A stretch of 64,000 nt of DNA from Xylophilus rhododendri. Its GTDB lineage: Bacteria; Pseudomonadota; Gammaproteobacteria; Burkholderiales; Burkholderiaceae_C. The position numbers and the translations under genes were made by a program. The stretch covers positions 4,216,001 through 4,280,000 of the forward strand of contig NZ_CP047650.1 in NCBI RefSeq assembly GCF_009906855.1, written 5' to 3'. How positions within the stretch are numbered: the stretch's first letter is position 1; the number at the start of each line of letters is the position of its first letter. This document shows positions 9,232 through 18,392 of the stretch, one piece after another. A model generated the notes under the pieces. It made no database searches. It was not told the DNA's origin and worked only from the letters and a program-made list of their open reading frames with translations.

Positions 9232-9753
9232 ATGATCCAGGTCTTCCGGTCTTTCAGTCTCGCCTGCGCAGCCGCCGCGCTGCTGCTGGCCGCCAGCGGC
9301 GCCGCCGTGGCGCAGGAGCGCATCTACCGCTGCGGCAACGAATACACCAACAACGCGGCCGTCGCCAAGCAGCGCGACTGCAAGGTGATGGAGGGCGGCA
9401 ACGTCACCATCGTGCAGGGCACACGCGCGTCCGGCGGCTCGGGCGCTTCGGGCGGCAATGTCGGCGTGGTGACGGCGCCTGTGTCGAACGCGGCCCGCAT
9501 CGACGCCGACCAGCAGCGCGCCCGCGATGCCGATGCCCGCTCCATCCTCGAGAACGAGTTGCGCCGCGCCCAGGCGCGCCAGGCCGAGCTGCAGAAGGAA
9601 TACAACAACGGCGAGCCCGAGCGCCAGGGCGCCGAATCGCGCAACTACCAGAAATACCTGGACCGCGTGGCCGACCTCAAGGCCAGCATCGCCCGCAACC
9701 AGAGCGACATGGAAGGCATCCAGCGAGAACTCGCCCGCCTGCAGACCCGATGA
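9232..9753 (+). CDS. Exported DUF4124-like protein of unknown function
   Basis: The product is 173 residues. The signal peptide ends near residue 23 (AVAQ). The mature N-terminus, ERIYRCGNEYTN followed by RDCK, resembles the short DUF4124 domain with its two cysteines. A Gly/Ser-rich linker comes next, then a charged helical region (about 90-173) likely to form a coiled coil. ATG 9232 was preferred to an upstream start because it begins the signal peptide. The stop overlaps the ntrB ATG. This location between glnA and ntrB is common in Comamonadaceae, but a nitrogen role is not shown. Confidence 0.75.
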   Translation: MIQVFRSFSLACAAAALLLAASGAAVAQERIYRCGNEYTNNAAVAKQRDCKVMEGGNVTIVQGTRASGGSGASGGNVGVVTAPVSNAARIDADQQRARDADARSILENELRRAQARQAELQKEYNNGEPERQGAESRNYQKYLDRVADLKASIARNQSDMEGIQRELARLQTR

Positions 9754-10847
9754 GCCTGCGTATTCCCGGCGTGGGCAAGCGGCCGGCACCCAAGGCTTCC
9801 GAGCGTTACCAGTCCTTCGACCTGCTGGCCACGCTGGTGGCGGTGGTGGGCGCCAAGGGCGAGGTGCTGTTTGCCAATGCCGCGCTGGAGGATGCGATCG
9901 GCACCTCGCGCCGCACCATCGAGGGCACCTCCTTCGCGGAACTCTTCGCACAGCCCGCCCTGCTGCAGAACGCCCTCAACGGCGCCGAGAGCAACGAATT
10001 CGCCGCCCTGCGCTACGACGACGCGCTGCACCGCGCCAACCACGAGAGTTTCCCGGTCCACGTCATCGTGGCGCCCAGCGACCGCAAGGGCGAGATCGTC
10101 ATCGAGCTGCTGCCGATGGAGCAGCAGGCCCGGCAGGACCGCGAGGAGCGCCTGATCGACCAGACCCAGGCCAACAAGGAACTCATCCGCAACCTGGCCC
10201 ACGAGATCAAGAACCCGCTGGGCGGCATCCGCGGCGCGGCGCAGCTGCTGCAGATGGAGATCGAGTCGCGCGACCTGGTGGAGTACACCCAGGTCATCAT
10301 CCACGAGGCCGACCGCTTGCAGTCGCTGGTCGACCGCCTGCTGGCGCCGCACCGCCGGCCGCACCTGGTGGGCGACGTGAACATCCACGAGGTCTGCGAG
10401 CGGGTGCGTTCGCTGATCGTGGCCGAGTTCCCGCGCGGGCTGCGGGTGGTGCGCGACTACGACACCTCCATCCCCGAGTTCCGCGGCGACCGCGAGCAGC
10501 TGATCCAGGCCGTGCTCAACATCACCCACAACGCGGCACAGGCCCTGGCCGAGCGCATCGCCGACGGCGACGGCCGCATCGTGCTCAAGACCCGCATCGC
10601 GCGCCAGGTGACCTTCGGCAAGCAGCGCTATCGATTGGCACTGGAATTGCATGTCATCGACAACGGACCCGGCGTGCCGGACTCGATCAAGGACCGCATC
10701 TTCTACCCGCTCGTGTCGGGTCGGGACGGCGGCTCCGGGCTGGGACTGACCCTGGCGCAGACCTTCGTGCAACAGCACCATGGACTGATCGAGTGCGAAA
10801 GCGTCCCAGGGAAGACAGATTTCAAGCTGCTCATCCCGCTGCCGTGA
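9750..10847 (+). CDS. ntrB: Nitrogen regulation sensor kinase NtrB
   Basis: The product is 365 residues. A PAS-type sensor domain (about 20-125) is followed by HisKA with NLAHEIKNPLGGIRG, where His151 is the phosphoacceptor. HATPase motifs are NITHNAAQAL (N-box), DNGPGVPDSI (G1) and GSGLGLTLAQ (G2). There are no membrane segments, as expected for a cytosolic sensor controlled by PII. The ATG overlaps the preceding stop (ATGA) and ntrC follows after 43 bases. Confidence 0.96.
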   Translation: MSLRIPGVGKRPAPKASERYQSFDLLATLVAVVGAKGEVLFANAALEDAIGTSRRTIEGTSFAELFAQPALLQNALNGAESNEFAALRYDDALHRANHESFPVHVIVAPSDRKGEIVIELLPMEQQARQDREERLIDQTQANKELIRNLAHEIKNPLGGIRGAAQLLQMEIESRDLVEYTQVIIHEADRLQSLVDRLLAPHRRPHLVGDVNIHEVCERVRSLIVAEFPRGLRVVRDYDTSIPEFRGDREQLIQAVLNITHNAAQALAERIADGDGRIVLKTRIARQVTFGKQRYRLALELHVIDNGPGVPDSIKDRIFYPLVSGRDGGSGLGLTLAQTFVQQHHGLIECESVPGKTDFKLLIPLP

Positions 10848-10890
10848 ACACCTGAGCCAAAACGATAACTGACTGGGCGATAAGCAAGAC

Positions 10891-12456
10891 ATGAAGCCGA
10901 TCTGGATAGTAGACGACGACCAATCCATCCGCTTCGTGCTGGAAAAAGCCCTGCTGCGGGAAGACCTCCCCACCCGCAGCTTCACCAATCCGCGCGAAGT
11001 GCTGGCGGCCCTTGAAGAGGCCGGCGAAGACGATCCCGACAACCAGGGCCCGCAGATCCTGGTGAGCGACATCCGCATGCCGGGCGGCTCGGGCCTGGAC
11101 CTGCTGGAAAAGGTCAAGGCCAAGCACCCCGGCCTGCCGGTCATCATCATGACGGCCTTCTCCGACCTGGACAGCGCCGTGTCGGCCTTCCAGGGCGGCG
11201 CCTTCGAATACCTGCCCAAGCCCTTCGACCTGCCCAAGGCGGTGGAGCTGATCCGCCGCGCGGTCGAGGAAAGCCAGCGCGAGGAGATCGCCGAAGAGCG
11301 CATGGCCGCGACGCCCGAGATGCTGGGCCAGGCGCCCGCCATGCAGGACGTGTTCCGCGCCATCGGCCGGCTGTCGCAGAGCAACGTCACGGTGATGATC
11401 ACCGGCGAATCCGGCTCCGGCAAGGAACTGGTGGCGCGCGCCCTGCACAAGCATTCGCCGCGCGCCAACGGCCCCTTCGTGGCGATCAACACGGCCGCCA
11501 TCCCCAAGGACTTGCTGGAGAGCGAACTCTTCGGCCATGAGCGCGGCGCCTTCACCGGTGCGCAGACCATGCGCCGCGGCCGCTTCGAACAGGCCGAGGG
11601 CGGCACGCTGTTCCTGGACGAAATCGGCGACATGCCCTTCGACCTGCAGACCCGCCTGCTGCGCGTGCTGTCCGACGGCCACTTCTACCGGGTGGGCGGG
11701 CACAACGCCGTCAAGGCCAATGTGCGGGTGATCGCCGCCACCCACCAGGACCTGGAGAACCGGGTCAAGGAAGGCGTGTTCCGCGAAGACTTGTTCCACC
11801 GCCTCAACGTGATCCGCCTGCGCCTGCCCGCGCTGCGCGAGCGCCGCGAGGACGTGCCGACGCTCACCCGCCACTTCCTGCAGCAGAGCGCCAAGCAGCT
11901 CGGCGTGGAGCCCAAACGCATCTCCGACGGTGCCCTGGCCCGCCTGGCCACCTTCGGTTTTCCCGGCAATGTGCGTCAGCTGGAGAACATCTGCCATTGG
12001 CTGACGGTGATGGCTCCGGCGCAGGTGATCGAACCCAAGGACCTGCCGCCCGAGGTTTCCGGCGCCGAGCCGGCCGCCAGCGCCGTCCTCGCCGCGCCGG
12101 CCGCGCCCCTGGTCGGTGGGTTGGCGGCAGCATCGCCACCCGCCTATGCACCGGTCGCGGCGATGCCGCTGCCGTCTTCGGAAGGAGTGCGTCCGGTGCA
12201 GCCGGCCGCGATGGAGCCGATGACAGCGCCTGGTGTTGCCTCCGACAGCTGGGAGCAGGGCCTGGAAGCCGAGGCCCTGAGCCTGCTGGCCGAAGGCCGC
12301 AACGATGTGTGGGATCAGCTCTCGCGCCGCTTCGAATCGCGCCTGATCCTGACGGCGCTGGCCAGCACCCGCGGCCGCCGAATCGAGGCGGCCCAGCGCC
12401 TGGGCATAGGCCGCAACACCATCACCCGCAAGATCCAGGAACTCGGCCTGGAATAA
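10891..12456 (+). CDS. ntrC: Nitrogen regulation response regulator NtrC
   Basis: The product is 521 residues. The receiver domain (1-120) has the acidic pocket VDDD and phospho-acceptor Asp60 in VSDIRMPG. The AAA+ sigma54 activator domain (about 145-370) has Walker A GESGSGKE (172-179), the sigma54-contact loop GAFTGA (219-224) and Walker B FLDEIGD (241-247). The Fis-type helix-turn-helix is at the end (RRIEAAQRLGIGRNTITRKI). Between the two lies an unusually long Ala/Pro-rich linker, about residues 390-450. It forms a unit with ntrB and should activate glnA. Confidence 0.97.
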   Translation: MKPIWIVDDDQSIRFVLEKALLREDLPTRSFTNPREVLAALEEAGEDDPDNQGPQILVSDIRMPGGSGLDLLEKVKAKHPGLPVIIMTAFSDLDSAVSAFQGGAFEYLPKPFDLPKAVELIRRAVEESQREEIAEERMAATPEMLGQAPAMQDVFRAIGRLSQSNVTVMITGESGSGKELVARALHKHSPRANGPFVAINTAAIPKDLLESELFGHERGAFTGAQTMRRGRFEQAEGGTLFLDEIGDMPFDLQTRLLRVLSDGHFYRVGGHNAVKANVRVIAATHQDLENRVKEGVFREDLFHRLNVIRLRLPALRERREDVPTLTRHFLQQSAKQLGVEPKRISDGALARLATFGFPGNVRQLENICHWLTVMAPAQVIEPKDLPPEVSGAEPAASAVLAAPAAPLVGGLAAASPPAYAPVAAMPLPSSEGVRPVQPAAMEPMTAPGVASDSWEQGLEAEALSLLAEGRNDVWDQLSRRFESRLILTALASTRGRRIEAAQRLGIGRNTITRKIQELGLE

Positions 12457-12471
12457 GCGGGCAGGGCGGGT

Positions 12472-13251
12472 TCAGGCGCCCAGTTCCAGCACCACGGGGG
12501 CGTGGTCGCTGGGCTGCTTGTTCTTGCGCGGCGCGCGGTCGACCACGCAGCCCTTGACCTGGGGCTTGAGTGCATCGCTCACCAGGATGTGGTCGATGCG
12601 CAGGCCGCGGTTCTTCTGGAAACCCAGCATGCGGTAGTCCCACCAGGAGAAGGATTTCTCCGGCTGCTCGAACATGCGGAAGGCATCGCTCAGGCCCAGG
12701 TCGAGCAGGCTGCGGAAATGCGCCCGCTCCTCGCTCGTGTGATGAATGGTCTCGCGCAGGCCCACCGGGTCGTAGCTGTCGCGGTCGTCCGGCGTGATGT
12801 TGAAGTCGCCCAGCAGCACCAGTCTTTCGTGCTGCGTGAGTTCCGCCTGGACCTGCGCCCGCAGCGCGTCGAGCCAGCGCATCTTGTAGGCGAACTTGTC
12901 GCTGCCCGGCTCCTGTCCGTTGACGAAATAGCCGTTGACCACACGCAGCGGGCCCTGCGCCGTCTCGACGGTGCAGGTGATGACACGGCTTTGCTCGTCC
13001 TCGAAACCCGCGATGTTGCGGCTGACCGAGGACAGCGGCGCAAGGCTCAGGATCGCCACGCCGTTGTAGGTCTTCTGTCCGAACGAGACCGCTTGATAGC
13101 CGGCTTGCTGCAGCACATCGAGCGGGAACTTGTCGTCGGTGAGCTTGAGCTCCTGCAGGCACAGCACATCGACCGGGTGGGCGATCAGCCAGTCGAGGAC
13201 CTGGGGCAGGCGCACGGCCAGTGAGTTGACGTTCCAGGTGGCGATTTTCAT
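12472..13251 (-). CDS. xthA: Exodeoxyribonuclease III
   Basis: The product is 259 residues with the complete endonuclease/exonuclease/phosphatase fold: MKIATWNVNSLAVRL at the start, LCLQELKL (metal-binding Glu), GDFNITPDDRD, RIDHILVSD and the terminal SDHAPVVLEL. The enzyme nicks at AP sites and degrades 3' ends in base-excision repair. It is convergent with ntrC, with 15 bases between the stops and no obvious terminator. Confidence 0.95.
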   Translation of the reverse strand: MKIATWNVNSLAVRLPQVLDWLIAHPVDVLCLQELKLTDDKFPLDVLQQAGYQAVSFGQKTYNGVAILSLAPLSSVSRNIAGFEDEQSRVITCTVETAQGPLRVVNGYFVNGQEPGSDKFAYKMRWLDALRAQVQAELTQHERLVLLGDFNITPDDRDSYDPVGLRETIHHTSEERAHFRSLLDLGLSDAFRMFEQPEKSFSWWDYRMLGFQKNRGLRIDHILVSDALKPQVKGCVVDRAPRKNKQPSDHAPVVLELGA

Positions 13252-13312
13252 GGCTTGTGGGTAGCTGCGGTGCGCCGCGCGTCCAGGGACGGGCGCGCGA
13301 AAGCCGCAAAGT

Positions 13313-13498
13313 CTACCGCGCCATGTTGCAGCGCCAGACCACGGTCAACATCATGCCGATCCCGGCGATCAGCAGCGCCGGCACCGAGATGCCCGATTCC
13401 GGCGTGACCCGGGCCGCCTCGCTGTCGAGAAACACGGAGGCCGCGGAAACCGCCGATGCGCAAAGCGCCAGCAACAACATCGACACGATGAACTTCAT
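13313..13498 (-). CDS. Small exported or membrane protein, unknown
   Basis: The product is 61 residues, read from ATG 13498. It has an N-terminal hydrophobic signal (MKFIVSMLLLALCASAVSA), a short polar stretch and a second hydrophobic segment (VPALLIAGIGMMLTVVW) ending in RCNMAR. The VP-hydrophobic-Arg ending loosely recalls a PEP-CTERM tail but lacks the PEP triplet. It lies between xthA and ugd on the same strand. The ribosome site is weak and no homology is recognised, so this is a tentative gene. Confidence 0.4.
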   Translation of the reverse strand: MKFIVSMLLLALCASAVSAASVFLDSEAARVTPESGISVPALLIAGIGMMLTVVWRCNMAR

Positions 13499-13631
13499 GT
13501 TCCTGCCGCAAAAATGAACCGTGGAGCGGTGGCAGCCCGCGCCGCCATGAGGAAAAAATTGTGCGGTGCGCCATTCGGCGCGGCAATGGCTACACAAGAC
13601 CAGCCATGCCGCGCAGCGCGCCGCCTCAGGT

Positions 13632-14969
13632 TCAGGGCCTGCCGATGGAGAGGTACTCCAGGCCGAAGCTGCGGATGAGCTGTGGATCGTAGAGGTTGCG
13701 GCCGTCGAAGACGAGCTTGTCCTTCAGCGCTTCGCGCAGGGCGTCGAAGTCCGGCGTGCGGAACTCCTTCCACTCGGTGATGATGATCAGCGCGTCGGCG
13801 CCTTCGAGCGCGGCGCTTGAAGAGTCTGCGAAAACCAGCCCCTTCTGCGGCGAACCGTCCTCGCTCAGAAGCACCCGCTGGGCCTCTTCCGATGCCACCG
13901 GATCGTAGGCTCGCACCTGTGCTCCCATCTCCAGCAGGGCGGCGATCACCACCCGGCTGGGCGCTTCACGCATGTCGTCGGTGTTGGGCTTGAAGGCCAG
14001 GCCCCACATGGCGAACGTTTTGCCGCTCAGGTCCTTGCCGTAGCGGGCGACGATCTTCTCGGTCAGCACCCGTTTCTGGGCGTCGTTGACCGCTTCGACC
14101 GCATCCAGCATGCGCGACGGCTCGCCCGCATCCGCGGCGATGCGGATCAGCGCCTTGACGTCCTTGGGGAAGCAGGAACCGCCGTAGCCCGCGCCGGCAT
14201 ACAGAAACTGCGTGCCGATGCGCGGATCGCTGCCGATGCCGACCCGCACCAGTTCGATGTCTGCGCCCAGGCGCTCGGCCACGCGCGACAGCTCGTTCAT
14301 GAAGCTGATGCGGGTGGCCAGCATCGCGTTGGCCGCGTACTTGGTGAACTCGGCGCTGCGGATGTCCATCACCATCATGCGGTCGCGATTGCGCACGAAG
14401 GGCTGGTAGAGGGCGCGCAGCAGCAGGATGGCGCGTTCGTCCTCGGCACCCACGACCACACGATCGGGCCGCATGAAGTCGGCGACCGCGGCGCCTTCCT
14501 TCAGGAATTCCGGATTCGAGGCGACCGCGAATTCGAGCTGCACGCCGCGCTTTTGCAGCTCCTCCGCGATCGCGGCCTTGACCTTGTCGGCCGTGCCCAC
14601 CGGCACCGTGCTCTTGTCGATGACGACCTTGTAGTCGGTCATGGACTTGCCGATGTTGCGTGCCGCGGCCAGCACGTACTGCAGGTCCGCCGAGCCGTCT
14701 TCGTCCGGCGGCGTGCCGACGGCGATGAACTGCAGGGTGCCGTGCGACACCGCTGCTTCGACATCCGTTGTGAACTCCAGCCGGCCTGCGCGGGCGTTGC
14801 GCTGCACGATTTCCTGCAGCCCCGGCTCATGGATCGGGATGCCGCCGGAATTGAGGATTTCGATCTTGCGCGAATCCACGTCGAGGCACACCACATGGTT
14901 GCCCATTTCGGCCAGGCATGCGCCCGTGACCAAACCCACATAGCCGCTGCCGATGATGGTGACTTTCAA
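13632..14969 (-). CDS. ugd: UDP-glucose 6-dehydrogenase
   Basis: The product is 445 residues from the TTG at 14969, which follows AGGGAAG and begins [15 protein letters not shown] directly, as in relatives; an ATG at 15035 would add 22 unlikely residues. It oxidises UDP-glucose to UDP-glucuronate with two NAD. The NAD-binding Rossmann motif is at the start, and the catalytic cysteine is in [11 protein letters not shown] at about residue 266. The C-terminal UDP-binding domain has [18 protein letters not shown]. It sits divergently from the exopolysaccharide genes and probably supplies their sugar nucleotide. Confidence 0.93.
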   Translation of the reverse strand: MKVTIIGSGYVGLVTGACLAEMGNHVVCLDVDSRKIEILNSGGIPIHEPGLQEIVQRNARAGRLEFTTDVEAAVSHGTLQFIAVGTPPDEDGSADLQYVLAAARNIGKSMTDYKVVIDKSTVPVGTADKVKAAIAEELQKRGVQLEFAVASNPEFLKEGAAVADFMRPDRVVVGAEDERAILLLRALYQPFVRNRDRMMVMDIRSAEFTKYAANAMLATRISFMNELSRVAERLGADIELVRVGIGSDPRIGTQFLYAGAGYGGSCFPKDVKALIRIAADAGEPSRMLDAVEAVNDAQKRVLTEKIVARYGKDLSGKTFAMWGLAFKPNTDDMREAPSRVVIAALLEMGAQVRAYDPVASEEAQRVLLSEDGSPQKGLVFADSSSAALEGADALIIITEWKEFRTPDFDALREALKDKLVFDGRNLYDPQLIRSFGLEYLSIGRP

Positions 14970-15364
14970 TTTTCTTCCCTCTGGAGTTGTTGAGAACAGG
15001 AATGCGCCGACGCCGGGCCTGCAACGCAGGCGCAAATGCCGTGCCCGATGAAATTAATAGCAAGCACTCACTATTTGTGTTTTTGGCCGGGAACAGCTGC
15101 TGTCGTGAAAGCTGTCGATAATGGCATTCCCGAAGTATCCTGCATGCGTTGCGCGCTGGCATGACAAGTGTGGGATCCATGCGCTTCGCGACTCGCGGCC
15201 GCATGGCTGCGGCGGCGTCGGATCGAGAAGTTCCGACGGGGCCGGGCAGTCCATGGCAAGAAATCTTGGGCGGCCCTACGCTGACGAGTTGTTCCACGCC
15301 AGAAGCTGCCGCTACCGACGCAGGGGTCGATCCGGTCCGTGACTATTTCCAAGGAAAACATGCA
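14970..15364. other. Divergent intergenic region between ugd and the flippase gene
   Basis: About 395 bases with no supported gene. A stretch from 15050 to 15130 is richer in A+T than its surroundings, with TATTAAT-like (minus) and GATAAT (plus, 15117-15122) hexamers, so it probably holds the two divergent promoters. No clear minus-35 boxes could be paired. Confidence 0.5.
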
Positions 15365-16867
15365 ATGAAGGGCGGCTTAGGGAAAGCCGGAGTCTCGGCC
15401 GTCAAATGGAGCGCGATCTCCACCGTGGCACGCTTCGCACTCCAGCTGGTTTCGCAGATCATATTGGCCCGCTTGCTCGGTCCGGATAATTACGGCATTT
15501 TTGGAATCGGCATGATGGTGCTCCTGCTGAGCAACTTTCTTTCCAATTTCGGCTTCGCCTGGAATCTCCTGCATCGGCCCACGGTGACCGATGAGGATAT
15601 CCGCTTCGCATTTACCTGGCAGGTGATGATAGGGCTGGTGTCGATGTCCGTGGTGTTTCTTGCCGCGCCGTGGATCGCCGACTATTTCCGCGATCCGCGG
15701 GTATTGCCGGTGATCCGCTGGCTGTCTCTGGTGTGTTTTCTCGCCGCGTCTTCCGCGACCGCGAACATCCTGCTGCAGCGCGCGCTCAATTTTCGCGCCG
15801 TCGGCATCATCCAGATTCTCAGTTATGCCGTCGCCTACCTGGGCTTCGGCATTCCCATGGCGCTGCTCGGCGCCGGTTATTACTCGCTGGTCGCTGCCTG
15901 CGTCGTGCAGGCGGCCGTTCAGCTGGTGGCCAATTACTGGGCCTATCGGCACACGACGCGGCCGCTTTTCAGCTACGCCGGCAGTTCGGCAGCGTTCAGT
16001 GCCGGCGGCACGGTGTTCCTGACGAATATCGTCAACTGGTGGCTGAGCAATATGGACCGCATCATCATCGGTCGCCTGCTCAATGCTCATTCGGTCGGCT
16101 TGTATTCAGTCGCCTATAACCTGGCCACCATGCCCAATACCTTGTTGCTGGGCGCGCTGCAGAGCAGTTTCATGTCGGCGGCAGCGCAAATGAGTGGGGA
16201 GCGGGAGCGGCTGCAGCGGGCATTTCTGCAAATTCTTGCCACCATCTGGATTCTGGGTTTGCCGGTCTTCGCCATCATGGCGACCCTGTCATTCGACCTT
16301 GTCGCCGTTTTGTACGGGCCTCGCTGGGCGGAGACCGGTTGGCTGTTGTCCATCCTGCTGCTTGGTATGCCGGCATTTGCCAGTTGGGGTGTATCGACCC
16401 CTATTCTTTGGAATACCAACAGGAAAAACTACGAGTTCCTGATGCAGTTGCCGGTTGTGTTGCTCGGGAGTGCCGCCTTATATCTCTGGACGCCGCTGGG
16501 GGTGCGCGCGGTCGGCTGCATCGTGACCATTCTGTTTTTTCTGCGCATGATGCTGGTCACCGGCGCTGCGCTGAAGGCTCTGGACCTGAAGTTTTCGGTT
16601 CTGGCCGGGCCCCTGGCCCGTGGCCTGGCGTTGACCGCGCTGGGCGTGTCGGCCGCGCTGGTGGGGCCCTTGTGTTTCGGCCGCCATGGCGCGCACCTGG
16701 CCTCGCTGGTGTTGGGCGGCTGCCTGGCGACCATGGTCTTTGTTGCGGCCGTGCTCTATCTGCCGCACCTGATTGGCGACACGGCTGCGCAGATGCTGGT
16801 GCGTTTTTCGCCGAAACTCGGGTTCTTCTGGCAGGCACGCCGTCGTCCCCTGGCGAGCGCGGAATAA
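15365..16867 (+). CDS. Polysaccharide flippase (Wzx / PST family)
   Basis: The product is 500 residues with about 12-14 membrane helices throughout, in the polysaccharide transporter (MOP) superfamily. The N-terminus (VKWSAISTVARFALQLV, then RLLGPDNYGIFGI) is typical of WzxC-type lipopolysaccharide or exopolysaccharide flippases. It would move undecaprenyl-linked repeat units across the inner membrane. ATG 15365 follows AAGGAAAAC and was chosen over longer readings that lack the family start. It heads a rightward glycan assembly unit. Confidence 0.88.
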   Translation: MKGGLGKAGVSAVKWSAISTVARFALQLVSQIILARLLGPDNYGIFGIGMMVLLLSNFLSNFGFAWNLLHRPTVTDEDIRFAFTWQVMIGLVSMSVVFLAAPWIADYFRDPRVLPVIRWLSLVCFLAASSATANILLQRALNFRAVGIIQILSYAVAYLGFGIPMALLGAGYYSLVAACVVQAAVQLVANYWAYRHTTRPLFSYAGSSAAFSAGGTVFLTNIVNWWLSNMDRIIIGRLLNAHSVGLYSVAYNLATMPNTLLLGALQSSFMSAAAQMSGERERLQRAFLQILATIWILGLPVFAIMATLSFDLVAVLYGPRWAETGWLLSILLLGMPAFASWGVSTPILWNTNRKNYEFLMQLPVVLLGSAALYLWTPLGVRAVGCIVTILFFLRMMLVTGAALKALDLKFSVLAGPLARGLALTALGVSAALVGPLCFGRHGAHLASLVLGGCLATMVFVAAVLYLPHLIGDTAAQMLVRFSPKLGFFWQARRRPLASAE

Positions 16868-16883
16868 TACGAGAGACCTGGCC

Positions 16884-17873
16884 ATGCTGTTTACTGTCGT
16901 CATACCGCTGTACAACAAGGCGCCGTATATCGCGAGCACCTTGCACTCGGTTTTTGCCCAGAGTTTTGAAGATTTTGAAGTCCTGGTGGTGGATGACGGC
17001 TCCAAGGATGACGGCGCCGCCGTCGTGGAGCAAATCCAGGACAGCCGTCTGCGGCTGATTCGGCAGGCCAATGCCGGTGTGGCCTGTGCTCGCAATCGCG
17101 GCATTGCCGAGGCCCGCGGCGAATGGATCGCCTTTCTGGATGGCGACGACTGGTGGCACCCGGAATATCTTGCCACCCAGCGCCAGTCCATGTCCCTATT
17201 CCCTGCGGTCGATGTCGTATCCACCGGGTTTGTTTCCCGCAAGGATTCGAAAGACTGGACGCCCGAGCCATGGCTGCTGCCGAGCCAGGATGTCCCGCGC
17301 ACGCTGGTGCACGACCTGCCGGCGCAATGGCTGCGCAAGCTCTCGTTTTTCACCGGATCGGTGGCGGTGCGTGCCAGCAGGCTGCATGCGATGCAGCCGT
17401 GTTTCCCGGAAGGCGAGACCAATGGGGAGGATATGGACCTGTGGTTCCGGCTGGGCGAAGGCGGCGCTATCGTGACCTTGCCGCTGCCCTTGGTTGCCTA
17501 CCGGGATGCCGCCAGCGAAAGCCTCAGCGCGCTGCATAACTACAAGGGCATGCCTCCTTATCTCACCCGCATGCAAAACCGTGCCTTGTCCGGCAATCTG
17601 GATGCCGGACTCGCGCGTTCGGCAATGGCATTCGTGGTCCAGGAGCAGGTTTCCATGGCGCGCAGGGCTTTGATGGCCGGCCGCCGCGGACCCGCCATGA
17701 AATGGCTGTGGAGTGCCGGCAAACGTTCGCTTTCCAATAAACGCTGGTGGGTGACGTTGGGCATGACCTTGTTTGTTCCGGCCAAGGCGGTGGCCGCCTG
17801 GCGCCTGTATTGCAAACGCCGTGCTTATCGCCAGATCACCGATTCGCTGCCCGGCGCGCCAGCACAGGATTGA
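16884..17873 (+). CDS. Glycosyltransferase, family 2
   Basis: The product is 329 residues. The N-terminal GT-A domain has VVIPLYNKAPYIASTL, then VLVVDDGSKDDG and the metal-binding DGDDWW. It transfers a sugar from a nucleotide donor to the growing lipid-linked repeat at the cytoplasmic face. The C-terminal 100 residues are less conserved and mainly helical. It begins 16 bases after the flippase gene and ends 4 bases before the acyltransferase gene. The sugar is unknown. Confidence 0.88.
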   Translation: MLFTVVIPLYNKAPYIASTLHSVFAQSFEDFEVLVVDDGSKDDGAAVVEQIQDSRLRLIRQANAGVACARNRGIAEARGEWIAFLDGDDWWHPEYLATQRQSMSLFPAVDVVSTGFVSRKDSKDWTPEPWLLPSQDVPRTLVHDLPAQWLRKLSFFTGSVAVRASRLHAMQPCFPEGETNGEDMDLWFRLGEGGAIVTLPLPLVAYRDAASESLSALHNYKGMPPYLTRMQNRALSGNLDAGLARSAMAFVVQEQVSMARRALMAGRRGPAMKWLWSAGKRSLSNKRWWVTLGMTLFVPAKAVAAWRLYCKRRAYRQITDSLPGAPAQD

Positions 17874-17877
17874 ACAG

Positions 17878-18375
17878 ATGTCATTTTTCGACGATCTCAA
17901 GGTTTATCGCGAAAGCGTTTTTGCGCTTGGTTTCTGGGGTTTGCAGGTCTACCGCTTCGGGCATCTGCGCTATCGTTTTCAGAGCAAATTGATCCGTTAT
18001 CCGCTGGCGCTGGCGCACGGCATTCTGGCGAAGCTGGCAGAGATCTTTTTCGGTATCACCATTGGCGTGAGCGCGAAGATCGGACGCCGCCTGGTGATCG
18101 AACATTCCGGAGCCATCGTGGTGCATGGCAATACCGTCATCGGCGACGACTGCATCATTCGTCAAGGCGTGACGATCGGCAATCGCCGGCTGGACGATCC
18201 ATTCGGCGCGCCCACCCTGGGCAACCGCGTCAATGTCGGTGCGGGCGCCAAGATTCTTGGCCGCATCACGATCGGCGATGGCGCCGAGATCGGAGCCAAT
18301 GCGGTTGTCATTCAGGACGTGCCGGCGAATGCGATTGCGGTCGGTGTGCCGGCCCGCATTATCTTGCGCGGCTGA
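17878..18375 (+). CDS. Hexapeptide-repeat acyltransferase (CysE/EpsH-like serine acetyltransferase family)
   Basis: The product is 165 residues. After a helical N-terminus come left-handed beta-helix repeats: IGVSAKIG, VIEHSGAIVVHG, VIGDDCIIRQGVTIG, and VGAGAKILGRITIGDGAEIGA. The layout matches serine O-acetyltransferase-like proteins found in polysaccharide clusters, which usually acetylate sugars. In this context acetylation of the exopolysaccharide is likelier than cysteine synthesis. It overlaps no neighbour but is spaced by only 4 and 17 bases. Confidence 0.82.
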   Translation: MSFFDDLKVYRESVFALGFWGLQVYRFGHLRYRFQSKLIRYPLALAHGILAKLAEIFFGITIGVSAKIGRRLVIEHSGAIVVHGNTVIGDDCIIRQGVTIGNRRLDDPFGAPTLGNRVNVGAGAKILGRITIGDGAEIGANAVVIQDVPANAIAVGVPARIILRG

Positions 18376-18392
18376 TTGGCGAGGAGTTGAAA

